Position numbers and translations under genes: made by a program. Shown piece after piece: positions 23,308 to 36,128 of a stretch of DNA of 64,000 nt. Each line of letters starts with the position of its first letter. The first letter of the stretch is position 1. The stretch comes from Oscarella lobularis (Eukaryota > Porifera > Homoscleromorpha > Homosclerophorida > Oscarellidae). Where the stretch lies: contig NC_089183.1 of the NCBI RefSeq assembly GCF_947507565.1, positions 434,001 to 498,000 of the forward strand. The letters are read 5' to 3'. The notes beneath the pieces were generated by a model. It was not told where the DNA came from. It was given only the letters and a program-made list of their open reading frames with translations, and made no database searches.

Positions 23308-23421
23308 GAGTTCCTTTAGGCGTTGTCTTGTTCTCACCATATTGCTTCTCCAAGGGAACTAGAAATTCACGATTGTGAACGACTCCATTATATAGAGCTT
23401 ACCGTGATAGTCAAACATGCA
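23308..23421 (-). pseudogene. IDS: Stray copy of an IDS exon with flanking intron
   Basis: This stretch repeats about 18846-18962 of the IDS gene at roughly 80% identity by eye. It carries cctttaggcgttgt, cttgttct, accatattgcttctccaagg and agagcttaccgtgatag in the same order and orientation. The source covers the small IDS exon coding [12 protein letters not shown] plus parts of both introns. The copy retains intron sequence, so it arose by DNA duplication, not retrocopying. It lacks about seven exon bases and the rest of the gene, and cannot make a sulfatase. Confidence 0.8.
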
Positions 23422-23512
23422 GACTATGGTAAAAGTACCAGGAACAATCTACGTAGAACATGCAATCGCATTTCCGCAAATTAAAATAATGTTAACCAGG
23501 CATTCAGTCCGA

Positions 23513-25710
23513 CTACAGTTTTCTCTTTCCTTTTGCTTTTCGCGCTGCCCACGCGGTGTATTTGTCTACTGCTGATTGGACCATCAGTTCGAGCGGGGCT
23601 GCCAGCTGGGAAAAAGAGAAAACAATCCAGTAAATAATTCAATAAAGAACGTCAAGTACTTGCTGCTCATCAGCAGCCAAGAACTGCTTGAATTCTTGAA
23701 GCTTCGTTTCGCGATAATTCTGCAAACACCTCACCATTCTAACGACCTGATAAACATCGATGAGAGACTCCTCGACAAGTCTCCTCCGCTCTGACGAACC
23801 TTTTCTTCTAAAAACGCTGTCGTAACCGGAAAACAGAGCCAAAAGTGACGAAGGAGTTCCGCCAGAGCGTTGTGCTGTCGCAAGAGTTCTTCCTGAAGAT
23901 CGCTTGACGACATATCTGCATAAAGAAATTAGAGAACGAGCTCATAGATCGTTCTAGCGTACACTGCGACGACGTAGACTGTTCGGACAGGACTCCACCT
24001 GGAGAAAGATCCGCCAGCGCTCGACAAGCAAGCTCGCTTGATAGAACCTTCGGCGAGCGGATCTCAATTAGAATAATATATGTTGGAGGAGTGAGGATTT
24101 ACATATACCTGCTCGAATTTCGGTTTCCAATTCTGAATTTCTTCCGCGAACGCTTGCACGTACTTCGAATCGTCGTCGCTTGTCATTTCGGCTTCCTTTG
24201 GACCGGCTGGCCCTTCGGAGTAGTGCTTGACATTGGCAATACGCAAGGACAGTTCATTCGATTCCAACTGCCTCTCAAGCTCAGTGTATTCAACCGACTC
24301 TCGCAGCAATCGCGCCTAGTTCAGATAGAGATATAGACGCACGCACAGGGGGCTCAATTTTCACCTTCTTAGCTTGACTTTCCTCCTCTTCCCTGTCTTT
24401 GTCCGAAGATCTCGCCTTGAGAATCATCATGCTTTGATGATTGAACTTTCGGATTATGGGTATAGGCCCCGAAGGCAGAGCAGATGCCTCGAGAGCCTTC
24501 TTTGTATGAAGCCCAGCTCCATAGCCCTCCGCCAGTTCCGACTCGGAGGATTCCGTGGCGAGATTGACGAGAGGATTTCGTATTCGATCGACGCACTGAT
24601 CCAACAAATCTAGAAAAAAATAGACAATTTTAATTATTAAGAAAAAATCGTGATATCTACCTTTTTCGTCTTGTAGAGCGGACTGAGAGATGACGTCCTT
24701 TTTCTTTGACGACGCCTTTCCGCCCCCCGATCTCTCGTGATGAAAATAATACGAAACGAAAAACTGCTCCCAAAATTGCTTCTCGCTCATCTAGAAGTCT
24801 CACAGTTATCACAGACACGCGGCTGGCGTAAAGGCTACCTTGTCTGGAACGTTCTCTTTATGAATTTTAGCCACTAAAAATATAAAATAATACCAAGAGT
24901 CCTTATACCACACTTTTTACTTACCAGCAGGATATGTCCTGAATATGGCTTGAATAGAGTCTGGTGTCAGCGTGTATTTCACTGCATTGGCTCCGTCTAC
25001 TTGAGGCTCAAGTTCCGCCTATAAAACGACCCGTCTTCATCTGATCTCCTGCGAGTTTTTCTCCTTACTAGTGTAGCTGAAGAGATCCCTATTGGCTGGC
25101 TCTCCTGCTCGGATCCTTGCGACCCGTCAGAATCTTTCTTTAGGTTCTGATTGGCCCAAAATTCTTCCGCACTTAGCATCCCGGAAACGACCAGGTCCTT
25201 GTAGAGTTGAAACAGCGCGGGATTATTATTGAGAATCCTTGAGAAAAAAAATTCTATTTTTTTCTGAACCGAATTTCATTCGCCCGCCGAGACCTCGTTT
25301 TCTCCTCCAGTTCCTTATTCGGCTTCGGTTTGTGCTGCTGTATGAGTCGAACGAGCATGTCCTTGACCATATTGCGCTCTTGAAGCGCCGCCTCGCGCGA
25401 CGCCTTGGCGAAGTGAAACGTCGCCGATGCGCCTTCGTGGAGAACGATTTGAAGTTGGACCTTCGAGCTGGCTTCAGGACTGATTTTTTGAGCTAGAGAT
25501 CGCAACGATTTCGTCGACGATTGCTGGGATATTTCGGGCTGTACATTTCAATTGGCTGTACGAGTGGGAAATTTTGAACGTCGGTGCGCTGTATTCCATC
25601 CAGGCGATGCGACGGTTCGTCAGGTACAGGACGCCGTCCTTCTTGGCGTGTCGGACGCTCGGGAGCTCGCTGATTAGCTCCTCGCCGTCGTCCCATTCCA
25701 CACTCGCCAT
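23513..25710 (-). CDS. GTF2H1: TFIIH core subunit p62 (GTF2H1 / Tfb1)
   Basis: Subunit of the TFIIH core used in RNA polymerase II initiation and nucleotide-excision repair. The start at 25710 opens the N-terminal PH domain: KKDGVLYLTNRRIAWMEYSA, matching human KQDGALYLMAERIAW, then KISPEASSKVQLQIVLHEGA and FHFAKASREAALQERNMVKD. The first BSD-type region follows: NKELEEKTR, LFQLYKDLVVSGMLSAEEFW. The second reads SEKQFWEQFFVSYYFHHERS. Downstream, VDRIRNPLVNLATE, LAEGYGAGLH and IIRKFNHQSMMILKAR align with human 'KNPLLDLTALED', 'LDEGYGISSV' and 'IIKRFNHHSAMVLAAG'. The C-terminal exons contain ALAELLRHFWLCFPVTTAFL (human [20 protein letters not shown]) and end YTAWAARKAKGKRKL before the stop at 23513. 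About nine exons; order and length fit an intact gene. Confidence 0.95.
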
Positions 25711-26200
25711 TGGCGTAGCGCGCGTTGGGAGGACTGGGGGCGCTCATTTCTCTAAAATCAATATTCTTCTGGCGTTTCAAAATGATTTGTAGATAAAGGG
25801 AGGTACGAGAAGTTCAGCGTGCATTCGCGCTGCGGCTACTACTCGTTAAAATACGGTATTTATATCCTCCAATTCTACAAAATACTCCGTCAGACAACGA
25901 GAAAGGAAATGAAAAAAGGAGAGCCACAACACAAAATTCCACGTGCACTGTTAATAAATCAATAAATACAACATATATTAATATTGTTATCGTTACTCTT
26001 GTCCGTCCTTTCTAGTTCGTTGCAATGGTGGTATAATAATAATAATAATACATGGGCTTTCCTGGGGGAATGGAGGGGGAGGGAAGAACAAAAGTTGTCA
26101 AACAAACCATTTGATTAAAGAAGCAAACAGGAAAAAGATCTCTCTCTCGCATAATAATAATAATAATAGCTCTCAGCCTAAGACTCTATCAATACACGAT
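25711..26200. other. Intergenic spacer with simple (TAA)n runs
   Basis: Upstream flank of GTF2H1 and 3' flank of the zinc-finger gene. Two short ataataataat runs occur at about 26034-26050 and 26152-26168. No gene or RNA seen. Confidence 0.4.
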
Positions 26201-29200
26201 CTAGCTAGAAGCCGGAAGCGGAGACCCCTCTTTTTTCTCCTCCTCCTCCTCCTCCATCGGAGCCGGAACCTCCGCCGGAGCTTCGTCCGGCTCCGAAGCA
26301 GCGACGGGCGACCCAAGAGGCGACGCGTCCTCCTTCTTCGCCAAAGGACTCCCTCCGCTTGCCGTCACCTCATCGTCGTCCAACGACGGCACTCCGTGCC
26401 GCCGATCCTCGTCATCATACGTCTCACCCACCTTCATCGCCGCCGATTGCCGCCGTCCCGCCCCCGTCGCCGGCGCTTCGAGCACGAAATTCCGCCCGTC
26501 AATCAACAAAACCTCCGAATGCACGGAATTGACCGTGTGCACGTTGAACTCGCCGGCGCGCTCGTGCAACGCCGTCTGAATCTCCGTCAGCGCTTCGGTG
26601 AGCGCATTCCCGCCCTGAAGCATCGTCGCGACGGCCGCGTTCGCGTTCGCGAGGCTCGCCACGCCGTCGGGATCGTCGACGAGAAGACGCGCCACTTCGG
26701 CCATGGGCAGGCGCGTTTGATCGAAGCGAACGAGCTGCTGAAGCGATTCCAAGGCGACGAGAGCGTAGTAGGCCTGTTGCATGCAGCCGAGAACGGTGTG
26801 CTGCGCTTGATCGAACGCTCTCACGGGCAGAGCGAGTTGGGACGTCACCGTCGCTTCCGTTTGCATCGCGACGGCGTCGCCCTCTCCGCCGCCGCCGCCA
26901 CTCTGACTATGATGATTCGCGTTATTTATAATAATCGCTATTTCGTCGTCGTCGCTCTCGACGAATTCGAATTCTTCGACTTCCGCCTCGGCGTAGCTGA
27001 CGGGAAGACGCGTCGCGCGCGAGCGCAACGACATCGTGTGACTGGGTTCGTCGTCGAGAGACTCATCCGGATCGATCATCAATTTCGACGGCGATTCGAG
27101 ACGCAATCGTTTCGCCGGCGGCGGAACGGAGGCCGAACTCGACGCCGCGTAGCCGCCGGTCGACGACGTCGGCGCGGCGGCGACGGCGACGGAGGGCGAG
27201 ATCATTCCGGTGGAGAGAGTCGACATGAGACCGGAGGCTTCTTCTTTGGGATTCGTTAGACTCGTCAGGCCGACGACCTCTTCGGGCGAGACGCCGTGAT
27301 CGAGGAGGTGCTTGTGAAGGCTCGCGATGTAGAAGAAGGGCTTGGAGCAGACGCGGCAGTAGTGGACGCGTTGGCCGCGTCGCGAGACGGCGTCTGCGAG
27401 AGAGGAGGAAAGAGAAAAGTCTACGGAATTTTGATAATTTAGAAAATCAATTGGAAATCGGTGTCAAAATCAACGAATTCTCTCCTCTCTAATATATTTC
27501 AAAATACCGTTTTTTTAATTCAACTACGTTATACACCGTTTCACAATTTTTCCACCCCCAAAGCAAAGTCTCACCTTTTCTTGGCTCCGACGTCGAACTC
27601 GCAGCCGTCGAAGCGGCGGAAGTCGCATTCGCAGAGGCCACCGCTGCCGCCGCCGCCGCCGATTCGTCCTCCTGCTTAAAATACGTCCGCAGATCGCCGC
27701 TCTCGGTCAGCCACGACGACCCCGGATGACACTTCGTCATATGCTTAATGAGACTTCCCACGTAAACGAACACGGCCGAACAGCAGGGACACTGACGCGT
27801 GCGTCGCGCCTGATACCGATCTAGAAACAAAGCCCCGTGGAAATTGACGATCAAAAAAGCGCCTGTATGATTAGCCATACCACGCCTTTCCGCAGACGCA
27901 TTTTTACCTGAATTCCCGCTCTGATTCGTCGTCGTTGCCGTCAACGACATCGTCGCCGGCGAGCCGCGTCCCTCCGCGACTTTCGCCGTCGGCGAGTCGC
28001 CCTTGAGCCCCGGCACCGGCGCCGGAAGTATCGGAATATTCACTGTCGTCGCCGATGACGTCATTGAGACGCGCGGTTTGTCGTCGTCGTCGGGTTTCGA
28101 CGACGGCGACGCTTCTTCCGATGCGACGCCGCCGCCGCCGCCGCCGCCGCCGGTCGGAACGGTCGCGGACGAGCCCGGGGCGGCGAGCGACGGCGGACGC
28201 GTGCGCGTCGTCTTGGGAAGATCGTAGGAGGCGTCGGGATGATAGCGGCGCATGTGTTTGATGAAGCTGGCGCCGTAGACGAATTCCATGCGGCACACGG
28301 GGCACACGTAGCACTTGCGGCTCACTATGCGCCAGTTGGAGCCTAGAGGGAGGAAAGAATTCAATAAAGACCCAAAGTTACTGCTATTCAGCTCAGGGAG
28401 TCATAGTACTGCATCCGTAATTCTCTATTGATTAATTTGCTCTACTCTAAACGCACGCTTTCCCCCCTCATACCTGGCGTTAAAGCGGTCGAACCACTTC
28501 CCCCGCCGCTCTTCGAGAGAGGAGATTGCTGATGTGGCGGCGGCGGCGGCGTCGTCGTCGTCGTCGCCGTCGTTGCCGGCAAATCCTTCTTATAAAGCTG
28601 ATTCGACGTAACCAACTCCGGCAATTTCGGCAACACCTGCTGCTTCGACGGCACCTGCTGCTTCGCCGCCTCGACGACGGACGCCGGCGGATACTTTCTC
28701 ACTTCGCTCGCATCCACAATGACGGACGCGTGATGAGTCGCTCTTCCCGTGCCGCTAGATTCTCCGTCCGATTTACCGCCGTCCGACTTGTTCTCCGTTT
28801 CGCCGCCGTCATTTTCCTTTTCCGGATCGACTTCGCCGTTGCTGACGTTGTTGCCGCCGCCGCCGCCGCTTCCGCCGTCGGCGTTCAAATCGAAGGAGAA
28901 GCCGCTTGAGAGATTCTTGAGGCCTTCTTGGCGTATGCCGGCGATGCGTAGCGAGGCGCGTTCGAATATTGATTTGAAGTCGTCCTGCTTTGGAGGGGGA
29001 GCGTTTCTGCGTGAAGGAGCCAGAGAGAATGAATCACGCGTGGCTGTGTAAGAACTATAGGAGAATATTGATACATACATACGTATCTCGACATGCACAA
29101 TATTGATTGTAGAGCCCCTTAGTGACTAGGTCTCTACTTACCCTCTATTGGGTGGTGACGGTGCTGACGTCGGAGGAGCCCGCTGTGAACGAGCGATTTG

Positions 29201-30725
29201 CTGCTGGGATGACGAAGACTGGGGCGGAGTGAAGTATTTTTCCTGCGTTATGGGGCCCATGTAGGGGCACGCTTCGCCCGGATGGTAGCTCGTCATATGC
29301 TTCATGAAGCTCGCGCCGTAGACGAACGTCATCTTACAGAGAGGACACTCGTACATGGGACGGGGAAAACGGACTTGAGACGCTAAAGAAGAGAGGACAG
29401 TTATTAATACATCAGAATTTATGGTTCAAGACTATAGGCCCAGAGACACTAGTCTGCCAAAAGATACGTGATTTGCTTTAGCAATGATTCTCTACAGTGT
29501 GAATGAGCTATAGTATATGGCATATATGCGTATCCTACTGGGTGCTGATCTGCTACTACGCGTTTCTTACGATCTGGAGTTGCGTCCTGACTTCCTTCGT
29601 CTCCACCACCACCCTCTTTCTCCTTTTTTACCTTCACCTCAACGGGCGGTGGCGACGTTCCCCTCGCTCCTCCCGGTGCCAAACTTCCTGAATGCGACGC
29701 CGCAGACACGTAACTGGAGAACGCCGATCCTCGATATATGTCCCCACTGCCGCCGCCGCCGGCTTTCGCTTCGTCTCCTCGAGCGGGAAGCGTGGTTTGC
29801 CCCGTCGTTGCCATGGTCGCGTGATGACTGCCGCCGGAAAGCGACGACGCCGTCGCGTAGCTCTGCATCAGTTCGCGATGGACTTTGTACTTGTGCTTCA
29901 TCAGATTGGCGTGATAGACGAAGACTTCGCCGCAAAATTCACAGTGAAGCGACGACACTTTGGGATTGACGGAGACCATAGGAGAGGCAAGCTGCTGCAT
30001 AGGATTCGCCGCCTGTAGCGACGCCGAATGCTTCGTCTCCATGTGCGTGATGAGACAGCTCTTGTACTTGAACTGCCGACCGCACACTTGACAGCGAAGC
30101 GAATTCGAAGCCTCAAGTTCTGATAAAACACATAGAGAAAAAAATATTAGTATTCCTCCCATTAACACAAATAATGTAATCTTTATGAATGCTAGTCTCA
30201 CAGACTCTCACCTTTCAATGAATACAGAACATTCGCATCTGGAGCCATAGAAACGCCAGTTGTATAATACCCAGGCATCATTGAAGGAGCCCCTTGTAGT
30301 ACTGTTTGAGGCGCAACTGCTGAAGCTGCCGCCGCCGCCGCCGCCGCCGCCGTTGCCGGGGCAATAGGTCTCTGCGACGTCATCGATTTCTTCTGCGAAG
30401 CGCCGCCACTCGGTGACGACGACGATGACGACGCGACGACGACGTCATCCTTGCCTCTTGGCGGCGGCGGCGGCGGCGACGCCGCTGCCACTGCCGCCGA
30501 TGACGTCATTTCGTGCTTCTGCATGTGCTTCGCGTAGCTTCCCGGATACACGAACGAAGCGCCGCACACTTTGCAGACGAGACGGCTACTCTGCTGTAGC
30601 TGCACGTGCGGATGCGACGTCGATTGGGTGTACTCCATCGCTTGGGAGGCGCCGGGCGGGGGCGTGGAGGGAGCGGGAGGAAGAGGGACGTTTACTGTTG
30701 CACTATTGCTCGCTGCGCTCGTCAT
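26201..30725 (-). CDS. Multi-exon C2H2 zinc-finger protein with seven spaced fingers
   Basis: Start at 30725 (MTSAASNSATVNVPLPP). Seven C2H2 fingers sit one or two per exon, separated by long Ala/Ser/Pro/Gly-rich linkers: CKVCGASFVYPGSYAKHMQK (about 30570), CQVCGRQFKYKSCLITHMET, CEFCGEVFVYHANLMKHKYK, CPLCKMTFVYGASFMKHMTS, CPVCRMEFVYGASFIKHMRR, CPCCSAVFVYVGSLIKHMTK and CRVCSKPFFYIASLHKHLLD. All share C-x2-C-x3-F-x-Y-x3-SL/F-x-KHM, so they expanded within the gene, and none has the TGEKP linker of tandem DNA-binding arrays. The last exon (to 26201) adds an acidic segment and a conserved-looking helical region (about 26550-26850) and ends SPLPASS. It is probably a nuclear regulator; I recognise no orthologue. 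Boundaries of internal exons are approximate. Confidence 0.78.
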
Positions 30726-33700
30726 TCCTGAGGGGAGGGAGGGAGGAAAAAGGCGATTTTACTATTGGATTAGCGCGCTTTAGCGTTGGCGAGGGCAACT
30801 CGCGACTAAATTAAAAGGGGATATTCGAATTGATGCGTGACGTCATTAGATGTGAACCCGGACTCTTTTTTTCCATACAGAACCGGTTCGTACCGACGAA
30901 CGAGGAATGAGTCATCCGAAAAACAATTTGCAAAGGATAACAAAATGGATACGCAAAAGGGGGCGTGACTCCACCCCCGCGCGGTGGACCCCACGCGGAA
31001 AAAGGAACTAGTGTTCCCAGTGTACCCAGTGTACGAGAATATCCGCGTTCCGGCGTTCGGGGCGGGGTGCGGAAGAGATCCATTACCGAGAAAAGTGCTA
31101 CGTCATCGCTTTTGGGAATAATATCCAGTTCGTTATACGGGATATCGAATGGGGGTGGGGGAGGAGTTTTTGCCGCGGCAGACAGTCTAAGCGACGATTG
31201 CGGCAATATTGCGCGCGTTTACACGGTCTAGCGGCTCGCCCGCGATTGGAATTCTAATTAGGGTAGCGCACGCGAATCCGCAAAAGTGCGTCTGCCTTCT
31301 CGGCGGCGACCAATCAGCGCGCAGAAAAAACGAGGAAGCGAAAACCGCATCCACGCGAATGGCAGAAAAGCACGAAAAATATGTCGCGCGTTCGAACGAA
31401 GGCGCGCGTAGAGAAAAGAGGCGCGCGCACGCGGGGAAAGGAGGAGAGAAGCCAAGTTGTGTGAGAGAAAAGCGAAGGGTAATTAAATTACGAGCCAGCG
31501 CTCAGCGACGCGCTAATTCGATTAGATGGCTAAGTTAATTAAAACGAAGGGCAACATGACGAAGCGAGAGCAAGGGCCCTCGTAAAAATTTGGAGGGGGC
31601 CCCCCGTGCGTTCCCCGAACGTAGAAGGCGTCGAAGGGCGATAATCGTGCACGGAATCGCACGAGCCGTCACGCGCGACGCGAGGGCGAACGGCGGTGTG
31701 ACGTCAAATCGCGCGGCGAGAGTCGCGCGGCGTTTTTTCGCTTCGAAAACGACCTAGCGTCGGAAATGCGAGCGCGAATCGTCGCGCGTCGCGTTTTCGC
31801 TTTCGCGGAACGACAGGGACACGCGCGAAGGCGGAGGGGGGCCCCCTTTCGACGAACAAGACGAGACTTACGCGTCGTTTTCGCGTCGTTTCGGCTCGTT
31901 TTGGCGCGTCGACGCGATGTACGTTCTCCGGGCCGGCCGGACGATCGGTTATCGTCGAGGAATTACGGACCGAAATATTGGAAATCGCGAATAATGTGAA
32001 TGTGACCAATTTGGCATGTTCGGTCACGATAGCCCGTATGTGAGTAATGTTGGGTGTGTGACGTCATCTCGTAATAACCGGATGCCCGAAATTCCTGTCC
32101 AACCCCTTCTCTTAACGCACTTTGACCTTTCGTGACGCGGTCGCGTTTTTTATTTTCGGCGAAATGTCGATTATTTGCATCACGTGCCTGCCACGGCGTG
32201 TCAACCGTCTCCTAGCTACAGGCGGGTGATTTTCCAAGGAGACCTCCTAACTCGTCCCCTACTAACTCGATTTCTCTCGCGAGCCAAATTTCATGCAGCT
32301 CGTGCATTTGTCAGAATCATTAGTGCGTTGCAAATGCACATTCTCGCATCCTGTAAAAGTAATGAGGAAGGGGAGGGATACGATTTCATTTGCCCGTGAT
32401 TTTCTCGGTCTCGCCGAGAAGTAAACAAGGAAATTCTCCTTGGTTACGTTTCCACGAGAAGCAAACAAAGATGCGATTATTGCGAAAGGTCTCCCCCGGC
32501 TCGTGCATCACGAGACTCTCGACATATGAACACACGTATAGCCATTGATGGGAGCTAAAGGCTAATAGACACAACCGAACGCCCCCACGCCGACCTCACA
32601 CGAGAAATCGTTCCCATATGCCGAAGCCAAACAACATCAGTTATTACAGAGAACAAGGTGTGTGGCTTTTGATTCGACGCAGGTGGGCAGACACCAAATT
32701 CCACGCCCCCTCATCGTCTCAACGGAATGGAATGCCAGACAAAACCAAAGCGAGCGAAGCCTCTTACTTGCGCTAAATCGAATTGCATCTCTAAAAGATG
32801 TCTGCTTCTCTCTTTTGTCACAGGACAATCCCCTTTTTTGACTCCTCCCCTCTTATTTCCACGCCCACGATTACAATTACTGTTCTGGGTTACGGTCAAA
32901 CACCTATCTGCTCAACATATTGACCTATATCTCTCTCAAATGCTTCATATATATGTATATACCACATAAATATATTCATTCTTCTACCCAACCTTTTAGG
33001 CCTCGAATCAACACAGGTGGAAACAAGGGTTTGAGGAGAGGTAGAGGTTCCGTTCTTAGGCAAACTACATTATTCTCTATAACCGTGGTACATATTCTGA
33101 ATTCCCCCCGGGAGCTCGCGTGGCTTTCAAGTGCCCTACGTCAACATTCGACAGGATCCTTCCGGCTGAAATCAGGTGACTAGCAAACAAACGCACTACG
33201 CTGCCTCTCATAATGGGCACGCCCTATATGGCCCAGCAGAAGATCTACTGTTACACAAGGGGTCCAACAGTCTGTACACCCAAAAATAGCGAAGCGAACT
33301 ACTATATTGGGACCATATCCTCCTTGCTATTATTATTATCTCAGCATTAGGTTAACTAAAGACTAATGGTTTCACATGCCTCTCACTTCTAGTGGTTTGT
33401 CTGACTTTGGCAGATGCTTGTGCTTCCCCAGCTGACTGGCTGTGAAGCTAATGTACGTACGTACGTTCGTAAGACTGTGGCTGTAAGCGTCACTCTGGCA
33501 TTCTTTCTTATCTACCACCAGGTCAACCACAAGACCTCCTCTAAGCTTAAGTTCCTAAATAGCAAGAGTCCCACAGCGCCACGTAAAAACCATCAAATTC
33601 TTTCAAAGCTACAGGACCCTCCTATAATCATTCTCCCAAGGATCCCTCATACAGTTTATCCCCTAACGTCTTTCATCATACAATAGTCTATCCATCGAGA

Positions 33701-33868
33701 TATTTCATAAAATCCTAGCAATTCGTTCAACGCCTACAAAGTCCCACTCACGCAGGCGGCCAGACATAATCATCTAAATCTCATTGACGACATTCCGCGC
33801 TCACACATTCCAAAAGATTCTCATATAAAAGTCTATCTAATCAATCAAGTCCTAATCGTCATCATTTC
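30726..33868. promoter_or_regulatory. Long CpG-rich 5' flank of the zinc-finger gene, then AT-rich intergenic DNA
   Basis: This is the longest gene-poor stretch in the window. From about 30,950 to 32,000 it is rich in CG, gcgcg and cgtcg, like a CpG-island promoter for the zinc-finger gene, with TGACGTCA-type sites at about 31,699 and 32,060. From 32,000 to 33,870 it is ordinary AT-rich sequence with pyrimidine tracts, including the 3' flank of the next minus-strand gene. The open frames present look compositional. I found no RNA gene or repeat. Confidence 0.45.
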
Positions 33869-35897
33869 TCACACCGAGTGCAGCACGACCAAGTGCTCCT
33901 GCGGATCGACGGTCATATAGCTACTCGGTCCCAACTTCTTCAGCAAATTCTCGCCGAGCTGATTGGCGGCGAGCACCAAATCAGCGACGACAAAATGCAA
34001 CGTCACGCCCTCGGTGACGACAATCTTACACTCGGGACAATAATAGATATACAACTCGACGTTCGACGCAAGCGCCGACGAGAGGGAATAGATGAGAAAA
34101 AATCGATGACCCTCGCGCCCCTTAAACGGCCGCTGATCCAATATACTCGAATAGAACTGCTCCATGATCACGAGATCGCAGCTCACGTACATATTGAGTC
34201 TCAACGCGGCGCTCTCGGTCGCGGCCCCGCCGCCGGACGAACGCGGTCGCGCGTAGAGCCCGAATAGGGGAAGCGTCGAGAGGGGATATTCGGGAACGTG
34301 CGGATAGGCGTAGTACTTTTCGTACTGCTGCGACGGGGTCATGCCGGACGTGGCGCGAACGCGATAGAAAGAGCGCGAGGCGAACGCGCGGCGCATCGTT
34401 CGCGCGTGCGCGTCGAGATCCGCGGGAACGATGAGAAGAATGCATAGGGATACCTGTTGACGAAAGGCGTCGATTCGCGATCGTTTCGACGACGACGACG
34501 ACGGAATATCGCCGCTCGCGTCGTCGACGTCGTCGTCGCCGCCGCTGACGTCATCATCGTTAATCACGTGCTGTTCTTCGAGTGCCGGAAGAGCGACGCT
34601 CGACGGCGGATTGCTTTCGCACGTGAACGACATGAAGTTGAGAAGTTCGCTGAAGCGTCCGATCATCGTATGAATCGCGGATATCACGTGAGCGAATTGG
34701 AATTGAAGCGGTTTGATTTCGACGTGTGAGAGCGAGTGGGCGGCAGTTTGAAAAATCGCTAATAAACATAAATCAAAAAATGAATAATCGTTTTTAGTCT
34801 CTGTCTTACGTTCTAGACGGGTTATTTCGTATCCGGTTATTTGGGGTAATAACGGTTGGAGTTTGCCCGCTTTCAATTCCGCTCCCATCGCGTCGTAGTG
34901 CTCCTTCGAGTCGAAGCGCAGTACGACGGTGAGCGGTTCCTGATTGGATAGCAGCGGGGTCACGTGCTTCGAAGCGCTCTTGATCGCACCGGCGAGCTTG
35001 TCCGCGTGGTCCGTGTTGACGCGTTCGGCGGTCACCATGCCGTAGAAATCGCGACCGGTTACACTGACAGATGCCGAGTCCCAGAAGGCAGTGATCTGAG
35101 AAGAGAACAGAAAGGGTACAAAACGAGCCCTTTTTTATCTCAGCAAACGTTAGTGGCATACTGTGTATATCCCACACGAACTAAGACGCTGATAATATTG
35201 ACTCTACACATTAGGGTTCATTTCTGGGTGACGTCAAATAACAAACTTAGACTGATCAATCATACTACAACAGCAATATTATCTCGTGACCCTTCTATAG
35301 CAGATGATGAACATTGCAATGCTAGATGGAAGGAAGTCTCGTGACACGAGACTTCCTTCTGCCTGGTATATCTAACAAAAAAAGGCCTAAGGCAGTGACA
35401 TAGATCTCAGCTAAGAAACTAGCACATATCAAACAGATGGCGTGGTGAGACATTCACTTATGTAGGTGTACACCAAAAAAAGCTATGCGTAGTACACAAA
35501 ACGAAGCAAGGGGCTCTGAGCTACAAGTAAGTCGATCGTACTCACTAAAAACCCCTCCCCATTGGTGTCGAGTTGCATTCGACAATCGTAACGTAAAACT
35601 CCCTCGCGTAACCGCTTCGTGCACTCGAGCAGGCGCGATTAGGGTCCCGCGATTACCTCCCGAAACCATTATCTGACCGCTCGAGTCCTTTATGTGTCGC
35701 TAGTGTTCGCTTACCATTCGTTTCTGGTTTCCGTCGCTTTTGACGACGTGCACGGGGCGTCGAACGGCGCTGGCGGTGGCCGAGCTCGCGTCGTTTTCGT
35801 CGTGCGTTGCTTCGCCTTGGCGAGCGTCGTCGCTCGCGCCAAGAAGCTCCTCGTGAGCGATCGGGGGAACACGCGTTTCGGCCATGTTGTCTTCCAC
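33869..35897 (-). CDS. Unrecognised protein, multi-exon
   Basis: I do not recognise this protein. The long exons code about 380 residues, beginning at an acceptor near 35098 (ITAFWDSASVSVTGRDFYGM). They continue through VVLRFDSKEHYDAMGAELKA and LLPQITGYEITRLE, a helical segment with HVISAIHTMIGRF, an acidic/Ser low-complexity stretch, SRSFYRVRATSGMTPSQQYE and RFFLIYSLSSAL, then YIYYCPECKIV. The stop is at 33869. No signal peptide or membrane span is evident, so it is probably cytosolic or nuclear. A likely first exon is 35897 to about 35714 (MAETRVPPIAHEELLG..., donor at GAATG|GTAAGC). I could not join it to the rest in one frame, so exon structure from 35,100 to 35,700 is unresolved and the start is provisional. 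The single CPEC is not a full zinc site. Confidence 0.6.
35329..35359. repeat. 31-base near-perfect palindrome
   Basis: Arms gaaggaagtctcgtg (35329-35343) and its exact reverse complement (35345-35359) flank a single a. It lies in the unresolved 5' part or intron of the unrecognised gene. The central gtctcgtgacacgagac resembles a dimer-protein binding site, but no family is implied. Confidence 0.9.
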
Positions 35898-36128
35898 GTG
35901 CCTGAGAAGAACTCCCGGATCGGGGCCAAATCAAAAGAATTGGGCTTCATTGCTTTTGTTTACCTTAAGGCTTACATAGTTAATTTTGCAGTGCACGTGC
36001 ATCAAATTATTTTTTATGATCCAGAGCAATAATTCACACAAATGAAGAAATTATTAGTTCTCAACAAACCACACAATAAATCATTCGAAAAAATAGGAAT
36101 AACCAACTCATTGCGAAAAACCAGCAAC

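Noticed and set aside
28003-28909. Poly-Pro, poly-Arg frames on plus in the zinc-finger locus
   Set aside because: Reverse-strand reading of GC-rich triplet runs in the disordered linkers of the minus-strand gene.
31209-32027. Several basic or Arg-rich open frames upstream of the zinc-finger gene
   Set aside because: Composition of a CpG-rich flank; no homology and no consistent strand.
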